Of a DNA stretch of 29,750 bases, positions 14,485-21,903 are shown one piece after another; the stretch's first letter is position 1; each line of letters begins with the position of its first letter. Below the pieces are notes generated by a model, which saw only the letters and a program-made list of their open reading frames with translations, did not search any database and had not been told where the DNA came from. The position numbers and the translations under genes are program-made. This stretch comes from Clostridia bacterium (GTDB lineage: Bacteria > Bacillota > Clostridia > Oscillospirales > Acutalibacteraceae), in assembly GCA_024404065.1 (NCBI GenBank), contig JAKSQR010000003.1, positions 1 to 29,750 on the forward strand, read 5' to 3'.

Positions 14485-16368
14485 TTATTTGTCTGTTTCT
14501 TCTGATTCTTCAGCCTCTGTTTCAGGCTTTCTTGATTTTTTGATAAGCGCTATGGTAACTACTGCCGTAATAGCAAGCACAACTGCTGCTGCGCCACAAA
14601 CAGCGGCATATTTTACCACGGGAGGAAATCCTGGTTTATCGTCCTCGTTTATGCGGGATATTTCTTCCGCATTATCAGGATTTTCCTCAGGATAAAGATA
14701 GTAGTAGACATCTACATCTAATGAATTCCAGCCACCTCTACGCAATTCATTTTTTGCAAGTACTGAATTTATCCAGCCTGTTTTACCATTATATTCAATA
14801 TAGGCTGCAAAAAGGGACTCATCGTATGCAATAACCACAGCTTCTTCGCCTTCAGAAATTGTGAAGCTTTCGTTATCTAAAAAATAGTCATCAAAAACGT
14901 CAAGGCTTCTTGAAAGCTTAACCTTATATATACGGTCTGCGGTTATAATTTTATCTTTTACCCATACATTTTCGCCATTATAGTTTACCCTGTACCAGGT
15001 TACAGAGTCTGTATCATTATATTCATAAACGGAAAAATCAGCTCTGAAAATTTCATTGGCAGGAATTTTTCTTATATCTGAAGATGCCTTGGGTTGTGTA
15101 TAGCCGTATGTGTTTTCACAGATAATAATTGTAGTGTTGTCCTCATCTGCAAATTTATTTTCTGTTGAATCAGCCCAATAAAGCTGTCCATCAGCTATAA
15201 AGCCGTATTTATCGCCTGTTTCATATACGGGCTTAATTACATCATCAGCTTTAATAACTATTTCTTTATCAGCTTTACCACCATTACTGATAGAATCTGA
15301 GGCGGTTATACCATTGGTATCAACAGCAAGCAGCTCATAGCTTTCGCTATGCTTTTCAGCACAATATGCAATACTGAACCAGTATAAATCTCCGCCAAAA
15401 TTGATGCCATACCAGCCGCCATCAGAATAGTATGCATAAGCAGTTTTTAATTCTTTGCCTGCAGAAATTGTTTTATCAGTCTTTACAAGCTTTCCGTTTT
15501 CTGCTTTATAAAGGTTGCTGTTTTCAGTAATTATACACTCTGTAACAAAGCTTTCAGCAAAAGTTGCTTCTGGTCCGCCCTCATAGCTTGTTAAAAATGC
15601 CCATCCGCTGTTGCCCTGGTATTCTATGTAGTACAAATCACTTTTGGGCTTTAAGGCATAAAGAGAATAATCTATAACTGTACCTGCTGGAATATCAACT
15701 TTCTTTGCAGAGTCATAATCATTACCAGGATTATTCAGAAGATAAATATAATCCCTGATTAAAACTATGTTACCTCTTGAATAAGCGCCATCATATATGT
15801 TACGTCTGCCGTTTACTACCTGAGCAAAGTCATAATCTTCACTGTATGGATAAATGGAAATCCAGCCGTCTGTACCATTGTAGCTGATATAAGCCCAGCT
15901 CGGCTCATTAGTGTTATCCACCTTATCAATGGTAATATCTGCACCGTAGGGAATATTGCTGATTATCTCATAGTGATAATCTGGACCGCTGTAGATTGCC
16001 ATTCCGTCTTTGGCGATTATACGGATTGTGTAGCTTTCGTCAAGCTTTTTTGCTTTAGAGCCGTCAACGGAAGTTACTGCCAATTCTATGCCATCATTCT
16101 CTTCAAATGAAACGTAACGACCATCGTACAGACCAAATAAAACTGACTCATCACCAAAGACGTATCCTCCTGATACGGTAATAATACTGCCCTTGGGGAT
16201 AACTATTTTCTCTTCATCTGAATCACTTGGTGAGGCTGTAATTCCATTCTCTGCTGTTACTACAACATCATAAGGGTTAAAGCTTGGTCCGCCAACATCT
16301 GCAAAGGCGGTAATTGTTAAGCTGAGAATTATTAAAAGTGATATAAAAACTGAAGTTAATTTTTTCAT
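14485..16368 (-). CDS. Secreted, membrane-anchored multi-SH3-like protein
   Basis: This 627-aa protein has a signal peptide (MKKLTSVFISLLIILSLTI, likely cut after AFA at about residue 23). A long extracellular part contains several bacterial SH3-like repeats with recurrent Y-I-x-Y-x-G-x-x-G-W signatures (YISYNGTDGWIS, YIEYQGNSGWAF, RVNYNGENVWVK, YIEYNGKTGWIN). One C-terminal span at about 584-608 precedes a positively then negatively charged tail. Such domains often bind peptidoglycan or cell-wall polymers. AGGAGG lies 5 nt before the ATG, overlapping the stop of the upstream gene. No enzymatic domain is seen, so the role is likely sensing or scaffolding at the wall. It is the last gene of a coupled four-gene chain. 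Confidence 0.85.
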   Translation of the reverse strand: MKKLTSVFISLLIILSLTITAFADVGGPSFNPYDVVVTAENGITASPSDSDEEKIVIPKGSIITVSGGYVFGDESVLFGLYDGRYVSFEENDGIELAVTSVDGSKAKKLDESYTIRIIAKDGMAIYSGPDYHYEIISNIPYGADITIDKVDNTNEPSWAYISYNGTDGWISIYPYSEDYDFAQVVNGRRNIYDGAYSRGNIVLIRDYIYLLNNPGNDYDSAKKVDIPAGTVIDYSLYALKPKSDLYYIEYQGNSGWAFLTSYEGGPEATFAESFVTECIITENSNLYKAENGKLVKTDKTISAGKELKTAYAYYSDGGWYGINFGGDLYWFSIAYCAEKHSESYELLAVDTNGITASDSISNGGKADKEIVIKADDVIKPVYETGDKYGFIADGQLYWADSTENKFADEDNTTIIICENTYGYTQPKASSDIRKIPANEIFRADFSVYEYNDTDSVTWYRVNYNGENVWVKDKIITADRIYKVKLSRSLDVFDDYFLDNESFTISEGEEAVVIAYDESLFAAYIEYNGKTGWINSVLAKNELRRGGWNSLDVDVYYYLYPEENPDNAEEISRINEDDKPGFPPVVKYAAVCGAAAVVLAITAVVTIALIKKSRKPETEAEESEETDK

Positions 16369-16377
16369 ATTTGCCTC

Positions 16378-16731
16378 CTATATATATTTGCTGATAATCA
16401 AGCCTGTGCCAAAGGATATACCGTTAAGTAAAAGCGATAGTAAAAAGGGATTTATCTTTTTCCAGTTAAGTGCTTTTAAGTAAATAATGCCTTCAATAAT
16501 TACTGCGGATATTTCGCATATTGCCGTAGCTATATAATACCCGATTACTCCGTAATAAAAGCCTGAAAAGAAAGTGATAAGCACCACAAAAGGATTTGTA
16601 AGCACACTTGCCATAGCAACAATCACTAAATCTTTCTTTGATTTTATGCTGATTATTCTTGCCAAAACAGTTTCAATAAGCACTGTAAGCACAAGGCATT
16701 TCAGCATTGTGAGAGGTAACTCATTCAGCAT
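16378..16731 (-). CDS. Small integral membrane protein, unknown function
   Basis: This 117-aa protein has about four hydrophobic segments. Conserved-looking features are ELPLTMLKCLVLTVLIET at the start, then a K-K-D-L segment and LTNPFVVLI. I do not recognise a characterised family, though proteins beginning with this ELP-x-x-x-L-K pattern seem to accompany secreted wall proteins in related bacteria (recollection, not shown here). I set the start at the ATG at 16731, not the one 15 codons earlier, because AGAGGAAG precedes it and the ATG overlaps the stop of the 55-aa gene by 11 nt. Its own TAG stop overlaps the ribosome binding site of the SH3 gene. Confidence 0.75.
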   Translation of the reverse strand: MLNELPLTMLKCLVLTVLIETVLARIISIKSKKDLVIVAMASVLTNPFVVLITFFSGFYYGVIGYYIATAICEISAVIIEGIIYLKALNWKKINPFLLSLLLNGISFGTGLIISKYI

Positions 16732-16888
16732 TATTCTTCTCTTCCTCTCTCCGCTTTTTAACTGCCCTGTAAGCAAGGAATGAAGCGGCAGCTATTAAAC
16801 TCACAACCAGAACAGCAAGAGCGATAACGCTTGTGGCGTAATGGCTCAGCATAATCTCATTAACTAAAACTGTAACCATATTATCCAT
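16721..16888 (-). CDS. 55-aa single-span membrane protein
   Basis: This short gene fills the gap between the MFS gene and the 117-aa gene. It starts MDNMVTVLVNEIML, has one membrane span (about 17-40, SVIALAVLVVSLIAAA) and ends in a basic then acidic tail (AVKKRREEEKNNAE). Its ATG overlaps the end of the MFS gene by 8 nt and its stop overlaps the start of the next gene by 11 nt. That chain of overlaps is the main evidence that it is real. A Glu in the first segment and a tail of alternating charge suggest partnering with another membrane protein. No family is recognised. Confidence 0.7.
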   Translation of the reverse strand: MDNMVTVLVNEIMLSHYATSVIALAVLVVSLIAAASFLAYRAVKKRREEEKNNAE

Positions 16889-17936
16889 CTGCCTTTTCAT
16901 CCTTTCTTATGATTAAATGTATAAGCACAAGGCAGATTACCGTTAATGCAGTAAGCATTATACAGTTTGCCTTTACAGTAGCAAGCTTAAAGAAAAATAT
17001 AGGAACTGTGCCTAAAAACAGGCCTATTGTTGTAAATCCGAAAGCAACACCCGGTGCGTTAGGAAGAGCCGAAACAAGCACCGCTAAGGTAATTGCCATA
17101 GTCATGCTGAAAAACATAACACCGATAAGTGACACCATCATGTGGGAATCACCAAGCAGTAAAAAGGGCAGGGCAAGTATTGCACTTATGTAGGCAGTTT
17201 TCTTTACACCTACCAGGTCTGCAACCACTCCGCCGAGACCTTTGCCAAGACCCATTATGCAAAAAAGATAAACGGTCTGCAGGGTTGTTTTATTCCATGA
17301 TGTAGGTATGCCGTAGCCCATATAACCCCTTACAATAACTATGATTGTAGCAAATAAAATAACCAAAGCTACGGGCATTTTATCATTTGCATAGTTAAAG
17401 GCTTCGCAGGGATTTTTGCAGGCTTTGTCGGCATCCTTTCTGTAATACTGTGCAAGCAGAGCAAAGGGAATTGATGTAAGCACAAAGGCAATGACAATAT
17501 AAACTGAAATATCTGTGCCTGCTAAAAGCTTGCCTGTAATTACACCGAAGGAGCCGCCTGCTACAAATATTGCGCTGTGAGAAAGGCTGCCATTTGATGC
17601 CCTCAGAGTAACCTCTGCGCCGCCTATATGAGTGCAGCAATTTCCAAGGCAGAGTATTGCAAGTGGAATCCATTTTGAGTAAGGGAAAAATGGTGCTGAA
17701 GCACACATAAGTATTATGCCGATTACCGAAATATTAAGCCTTGGGTATTTATCACTTATTGCTCCGATTACGGATTGCGGCACAAAAGCAAGGGCATCAT
17801 AAACAAGAGGGAAAAGCCATGCAAATGCTCTGTCACCCATCACCTTAGTGATAACAAAAAAGCAGATTACCTCCGTCATAAAATGTATGTAAAAATAGAG
17901 AAAGCCTGCATTTATATTTCTGAATTTTGATTTCAA
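16881..17936 (-). CDS. Major facilitator superfamily-type transporter
   Basis: This 351-aa protein has about eleven hydrophobic spans and MFS-like features: an AISDKYPRLN segment after the second span (MFS motif A position, G-x-x-x-D-K) and a central cytoplasmic loop rich in charged residues. It is shorter than the usual 400-residue MFS protein. The substrate is not readable. Start choice: a TTG at 17936 has GGAGGGG 7 nt upstream, the best site in the region. An ATG at 17960 has only a weak AGAG, and a GTG at 18005 has none, so I prefer the TTG. It is the first gene of the coupled chain leading to the SH3 protein. I could not find a convincing promoter upstream. Confidence 0.8.
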   Translation of the reverse strand: MKSKFRNINAGFLYFYIHFMTEVICFFVITKVMGDRAFAWLFPLVYDALAFVPQSVIGAISDKYPRLNISVIGIILMCASAPFFPYSKWIPLAILCLGNCCTHIGGAEVTLRASNGSLSHSAIFVAGGSFGVITGKLLAGTDISVYIVIAFVLTSIPFALLAQYYRKDADKACKNPCEAFNYANDKMPVALVILFATIIVIVRGYMGYGIPTSWNKTTLQTVYLFCIMGLGKGLGGVVADLVGVKKTAYISAILALPFLLLGDSHMMVSLIGVMFFSMTMAITLAVLVSALPNAPGVAFGFTTIGLFLGTVPIFFFKLATVKANCIMLTALTVICLVLIHLIIRKDEKADG

Positions 17937-18084
17937 CTTTACTCCCCTCCACGCCTTCATTTTCTCTTTGTATATCAGTATTTGCAATTTGAAATTTTGT
18001 TTCACGATTTTTAACTTTTATTTTTTCTTTCAGAATAATTTTGCAGCATAAGTATACGGCAATAACAATATAATGTACATATAA

Positions 18085-18113
18085 TTGACACTAATTTTTA
18101 TTTGTGATATATT
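18085..18113 (+). promoter_or_regulatory. Promoter for DUF554-pheA-PAS operon
   Basis: TTGACA (18085-18090) and TATATT (18108-18113) are separated by 17 nt, with the first start codon at 18147. No leader peptide rich in Phe or T-box-like structure fits in the short leader. Confidence 0.7.
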
Positions 18114-18146
18114 TACTTTAATTTATTTTTGAATGGAGTAATTCTA

Positions 18147-18878
18147 ATGCATATTCAGGGTTTTTCAAGCGTGTTAGTCAACACCCTGACTGTTTTAATC
18201 GGCAGCTCAATCGGTTTACTTCTGAAAAAAGGAATACCCGAAAGAATATCAAAGGCGGTTATGATTGCCCTTGGCCTTGTTACAATGTACATTGGCATAA
18301 GCGGTGCCCTCAGTGATGGTAACAAAGGTGCAAATGCTATTGTGGTAGTTATTGTAATGGTAGTTGGCACAATCATAGGCGAAATAATTGATATAGATAA
18401 GTGGATTGGCAAAGCCGGCGAATTTGTAGAGAAAAAATCTAAAAAGAAAAGTAACGGCACATCCATAGCAGAGGGCTTTGTAACAAGCAGCCTTGTATTT
18501 TGCATAGGTGCTATGACCATAGTAGGCTCACTTGAGGCAGGCCTTAAAGGTGACTGCACTACCATATACACAAAAAGCATTATGGATTTGATTTCATCCT
18601 GTATGATGGCAAGTGCTATGGGCTTCGGTGTGCTTTGCTCATCATTATTTGTGTTTATTTTTCAGGGCTCACTTGTACTTCTCTCAGGCCTTCTGGAGAA
18701 TGTACTCAGGGACCCGAATGTAATAGCTGAAATAAGCATTGCAGGTAACATTATGATTTTAGGCCTTGGCTTTAATCTTATTGGCCTTTCCAAATTCAAA
18801 ATTGCAAATATGCTGCCTGCACTTCTGCTTGTACCCCTTGTACACTGGGGCATTTCCTACATTCCCTTTTTAAGCTGA
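18147..18878 (+). CDS. DUF554 family membrane protein
   Basis: This 243-aa polytopic protein of about seven spans has a typical DUF554 (YdfK/YqgA-like) layout. It starts with an NTLTVLIGSSIGLLLKKGIPE block, then GLVTMYIGISGAL, a charged cytoplasmic loop (KKSKKKSNGT) and the conserved FCIGAMTIVGSLEAGL. The family's function is unknown. I chose the ATG at 18147 because GGAG is 8 nt upstream; a TTG six codons earlier would put the ribosome binding site inside the gene. It is the first gene of an operon with pheA, 24 nt downstream. Confidence 0.9.
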   Translation: MHIQGFSSVLVNTLTVLIGSSIGLLLKKGIPERISKAVMIALGLVTMYIGISGALSDGNKGANAIVVVIVMVVGTIIGEIIDIDKWIGKAGEFVEKKSKKKSNGTSIAEGFVTSSLVFCIGAMTIVGSLEAGLKGDCTTIYTKSIMDLISSCMMASAMGFGVLCSSLFVFIFQGSLVLLSGLLENVLRDPNVIAEISIAGNIMILGLGFNLIGLSKFKIANMLPALLLVPLVHWGISYIPFLS

Positions 18879-18902
18879 TAACCCCTTTTGAAAGGATTAA
18901 AT

Positions 18903-20027
18903 ATGAACGACGAACTTAAACTTATAAGAGAAGAAATAAGCAGCATTGATGAAAAGATGGTTGCTCTTTTCAGCGACAGAATGAGTGCAGTTGAAAAGCT
19001 GGCTGAGTATAAGAAGGCTCACGGTATGCCCATTCTTGACCTGAAGCAGGAAGAAAAAATAATAAAAGAGAATGAAGCTCTGCTTAAAAATCCTGAGCTT
19101 ACTCCCTACTATAAAAGCTTCATCACCAATATTATGACTCAGTCTGATAAATATCAGCAGAGGCTTAATGAGGGCATGAAGGTAGCCTATAATGGTGAGG
19201 AGGGTGCCTTTGCTCACATTGCTGCAAAGCGTATTTTCCCTGAAGGCATACACCAGGCATATTCATCATTCAGCGAGGCTTATGAAGCAGTTGAAAAGGG
19301 TGAGTGTGACTGCGCAGTTATCCCTATTGAAAACAGCTCCGCAGGTGAGGTTGGCGTAGTAATGGACCTTGTATTTGAGGGTAACCTTAATGTTACAGGC
19401 TCCTACACCCTGCCCGTTACACAGAATCTGCTTGTAAAGCCCGGCACTAAAATTGATGATATTAAAACTGTTATCAGCCATTCTCAGGCTCTTATGCAGT
19501 GCGAGAAATATATTGAAAGCCATGGCTGGGAAACAGTAAAGGCAAACAGCACATCTCTCTCTGCAAAGCAGGTTTCTGAAAGTGACAGAAATGATATTGC
19601 TTCAATTGCAAGTGAAGAGGCTGCTAACCTTTACGGGCTTGAAATACTTGACCACGATATCAACGAAAATCACAGCAACACCACAAGATTTGTTGTGCTC
19701 TCACACGGTGAAAATGTACTCAAAGGCAACAAAGACCGCAAATTTATTATGATGTTTACAGTAAGCCACGTAGCAGGTGCCCTTGCAAAGGCAATAAATG
19801 CTATTGGTGACTGTGGCTTCAATATGGTTTCCTTAATGTCACGCCCCATTAAGTCAAAAGCATGGCAGTATTACTTCTATGCAGAGCTTGAGGGTGACGA
19901 CCAGAGTGAAAACGGTCAGAAAATGCTTCAGCTTCTTTCTGAGCAGTGTGATTTTATTAAAATTGCAGGCCGTTACACAACTGATATTGACCTTGGCAAC
20001 AGTATAAATTTTGAAATAGGAGAATAA
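18903..20027 (+). CDS. pheA: Bifunctional chorismate mutase / prephenate dehydratase with ACT domain
   Basis: This 374-aa cytoplasmic enzyme makes phenylpyruvate from chorismate. Residues 1-88 are an AroQ-type chorismate mutase (R9, R26, K37 and D46 align with the active site). Residues 94-270 are prephenate dehydratase: VAYNGEEGAFAHIAA, the CDCAVIPIENS block (135-145) and the catalytic TTRF motif (260-263). Residues 280-358 are an ACT domain for feedback inhibition by phenylalanine (GALAKAI; SRP at 313-315). Two small departures are noted: Gln49 where AroQ enzymes usually have Arg, and MSRP where ESRP is usual. The ATG has GAAAGGA 8 nt upstream. The PAS gene starts one base after the stop. 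Confidence 0.95.
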   Translation: MNDELKLIREEISSIDEKMVALFSDRMSAVEKLAEYKKAHGMPILDLKQEEKIIKENEALLKNPELTPYYKSFITNIMTQSDKYQQRLNEGMKVAYNGEEGAFAHIAAKRIFPEGIHQAYSSFSEAYEAVEKGECDCAVIPIENSSAGEVGVVMDLVFEGNLNVTGSYTLPVTQNLLVKPGTKIDDIKTVISHSQALMQCEKYIESHGWETVKANSTSLSAKQVSESDRNDIASIASEEAANLYGLEILDHDINENHSNTTRFVVLSHGENVLKGNKDRKFIMMFTVSHVAGALAKAINAIGDCGFNMVSLMSRPIKSKAWQYYFYAELEGDDQSENGQKMLQLLSEQCDFIKIAGRYTTDIDLGNSINFEIGE

Positions 20028-20028
20028 T

Positions 20029-20403
20029 ATGGACCTTTTACCATTCCTTAAAAGTGTTTTGGAGCAGGATACTGCTCCAGTAGTGCTTTGTGACCTTGAA
20101 CATACTATTATTTATATGAACCCCGCCGCAGCGGAAAACTATAAAAAATATGGTGGATATCAGCTTATGGGTGCAAATCTGCTTAACTGCCACAATCCTC
20201 AGAGCAGAGAGATGATAAACAAGGTTGTTGGCTGGTTTGCAGAAAGTGAAAGCAATAATATCGTGCATACATTCTATAACACAAAGCAGAATAAGGATGT
20301 GTATATGGTAGCCCTGAGAGATGACGATAAAAAGCTTATCGGCTACTATGAAAAGCACGAATTCAGAGAAATTGACAAAACTGAAATGTATAAAATGGAT
20401 TAA
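20029..20403 (+). CDS. Stand-alone PAS-domain protein
   Basis: This 124-aa protein is essentially one PAS fold: APVVLCDLEHTIIYMNPAAAE (16-36), an LLNCHNPQS stretch (51-59), then beta strands FYNTKQNKDVYMVAL and LIGYYEKHE. The NCH-x-P-x-S segment resembles PAS domains attached to DUF438/hemerythrin-like proteins, where the His is a candidate heme or metal ligand; this is inference. There is no output domain, so it would act through a partner. The ATG follows the pheA stop by one base, and its GGAG lies inside pheA, so it is co-translated with Phe biosynthesis. Confidence 0.8.
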   Translation: MDLLPFLKSVLEQDTAPVVLCDLEHTIIYMNPAAAENYKKYGGYQLMGANLLNCHNPQSREMINKVVGWFAESESNNIVHTFYNTKQNKDVYMVALRDDDKKLIGYYEKHEFREIDKTEMYKMD

Positions 20404-20405
20404 GT

Positions 20406-20445
20406 AAAACAGCCATTGATATTTTCAATGGCTGTTTTAAATTTT
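20406..20445 (+). terminator. Terminator after the PAS gene
   Basis: AAAACAGCCATTGA (20406-20419) and TCAATGGCTGTTTT (20425-20438) form a perfect 14-bp stem with a five-base loop, followed by AAATTTT. The A/T flanks let it work in either direction. Confidence 0.88.
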
Positions 20446-20474
20446 AAAGCCCTCATCAAAACGATGAGGGCTTT
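20442..20474 (-). terminator. Terminator of the rnf operon
   Basis: On the minus strand AAAGCCCTCATC and GATGAGGGCTTT form a perfect 12-bp stem with a five-base loop (20446-20474), followed by AAAATTT. It lies 10 bases past the rnfB stop. Confidence 0.88.
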
Positions 20475-20484
20475 AGTATTTATT

Positions 20485-21294
20485 TTACATTTTACGGATA
20501 TCTACAAGGTCAATTGCGCCTACGGGGCAAACCTCGTGACAGCCACCACAGCCTGTACACTTATCGTAATCAACAGTTGCACAGAATCTGTCTATGCTGA
20601 TAGCCTCAGCCTCGCACTGCTTAACGCACTTCATACAACCGATACAGCCTGCAGAGCACTCCTTACGGGTAACTGCACCCTTATCGTGGTTTTTACAAAG
20701 CACAGCAGCCTTAACCTCTTCAAGGGGCATCATTTCAATAAGACCCTTGGGGCAGGTGTTTACACACTTTTTACAAGCCTTACACTGAGCAGGATTGATA
20801 CGTGCAACACCATTGCAGATGGAGATAGCACCATATTCGCAAGCCTTAAGGCAATCACCATAGCCGATACAGCCATAGATACACTCTTTAGGTCCGCCGA
20901 ATACCTGAGATGCCATACGGCAGCTCATAACGCCATCATAAATAAGTTTTTCCTGAGCAACACCCTCATGGCCTCTGCAAAGTACAACTGCAGCAACAGG
21001 CTTAACCTCGCCTGCCTCTACACCGAGTATAGCGCTTATTGCCTTTGCAGCATCATTTCCGCCGGGGTTACAAAGGGCTGTGTTTGTAGCTTCGCCCTTT
21101 GAGAGAGCAGCTGCATAACCGTCACAGCCTGAGTATCCGCAGGCACCGCAGTTAGCACCGGGAAGGCACTCTCTTATTTTCTCTGCAGTTTCGTCAACGG
21201 GAACTGCAAAAACCTTAGAAGCAATTGCAAGTAAAAGAGCTGCAACTGCGCCGATAACTGAAACAATAGCTACGGCGATAATAATTGATTCCAT
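20485..21294 (-). CDS. rnfB: Rnf complex subunit RnfB (ferredoxin:NAD+ oxidoreductase)
   Basis: This 269-aa protein is the ferredoxin-accepting iron-sulfur subunit. It has one N-terminal membrane span, then the RnfB [4Fe-4S] domain (Cys49, 52, 57, 74 within CGACGYSGC). A long ferredoxin-like array follows: CIYGCIGYGDCLKAC, CKACKKCVNTCP, CSAGCIGCMKCVKQC and CTGCGGCHEVCP, enough for about six clusters as in clostridial RnfB. The Cys count is consistent with electrons entering from ferredoxin and passing along a wire to RnfC. It is the last gene of the operon, 18 nt after rnfA, with AAGGCGG 9 nt before its ATG. A terminator follows. Confidence 0.96.
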   Translation of the reverse strand: MESIIIAVAIVSVIGAVAALLLAIASKVFAVPVDETAEKIRECLPGANCGACGYSGCDGYAAALSKGEATNTALCNPGGNDAAKAISAILGVEAGEVKPVAAVVLCRGHEGVAQEKLIYDGVMSCRMASQVFGGPKECIYGCIGYGDCLKACEYGAISICNGVARINPAQCKACKKCVNTCPKGLIEMMPLEEVKAAVLCKNHDKGAVTRKECSAGCIGCMKCVKQCEAEAISIDRFCATVDYDKCTGCGGCHEVCPVGAIDLVDIRKM

Positions 21295-21312
21295 AATTCT
21301 TTACCGCCTTTC

Positions 21313-21903
21313 TTATGCTCCGAAAATGCCCTGTACAACACCTGCAAAGCCCTGGAATGAAAGGGATACAAGTGATGCGGCAATCAGAGTGATGGGAAGA
21401 CCTTTAAGAGCTTTAGGGATATCGCAGCCCTCAAGTCTTTCACGAACGCCTGCAAACATTACCATTGCTACAAGGAAGCCTACGCCTGCACCTATGGAGT
21501 TAACCATGCTCTGACCAAAGCCGTATTCCTTCTGGATGTTAAGAAGAACTACGCCGAGAACAGCACAGTTAGTAGTGATAAGGGGAAGGTAAATACCAAG
21601 TGCCTGATAAAGTGAGGGGATAAACTTTTTAAGTACGATTTCAACAAACTGTACAAGTGCTGCAATTACAAGGATAAATACTATAGTCTGAAGGTAAGCT
21701 AAATCCTTTGCAACAAGAAGTGTGTTGATGGGGAATGTAACTGCAGTAGCAAGAGCCATAACGAAGATAACTGCTACGGACATACCTACTGCGGTATCTA
21801 ATTTTTTAGATACACCAAGGAAGGGACAAATACCAAGGAACTGGCAGAGAATGTAGTTCTCTGTAAGTATGGCGGTTAAGAAAATCATAAGAAATGCACT
21901 CAT
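21313..21903 (-). CDS. rnfA: Rnf complex membrane subunit RnfA
   Basis: This 196-aa protein has six membrane spans. It carries LCQFLGICPFLG (Cys26) and TTNCAVLGV (Cys113), the two conserved Cys that with the RnfE pair bind the intramembrane [2Fe-2S] cluster. Its length is that of the RnfA/NqrE family. ATGA overlap with rnfE; ribosome binding site AGGAGG inside the rnfE end. Confidence 0.96.
   Translation of the reverse strand: MSAFLMIFLTAILTENYILCQFLGICPFLGVSKKLDTAVGMSVAVIFVMALATAVTFPINTLLVAKDLAYLQTIVFILVIAALVQFVEIVLKKFIPSLYQALGIYLPLITTNCAVLGVVLLNIQKEYGFGQSMVNSIGAGVGFLVAMVMFAGVRERLEGCDIPKALKGLPITLIAASLVSLSFQGFAGVVQGIFGA

Noticed and set aside
16881..18005. Longer MFS start at the GTG at 18005
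   Set aside because: The extra 23 residues are polar and basic with no ribosome binding site, while the TTG at 17936 has GGAGGGG at ideal spacing.
18114..18146. T-box or Phe leader-peptide attenuator before the pheA operon
   Set aside because: The leader between the promoter and the first start codon is only about 25-30 nt, too short for either, and pheA is the second gene.
20406..20474. Two adjacent hairpins read as a repeat array
   Set aside because: The stems differ in sequence and are fully explained as back-to-back terminators of convergent operons.
20416..21102. 228-residue plus-strand frame across rnfB
   Set aside because: It lies wholly antisense to rnfB, whose cluster motifs leave no doubt about the coding strand; it also starts inside two terminators.
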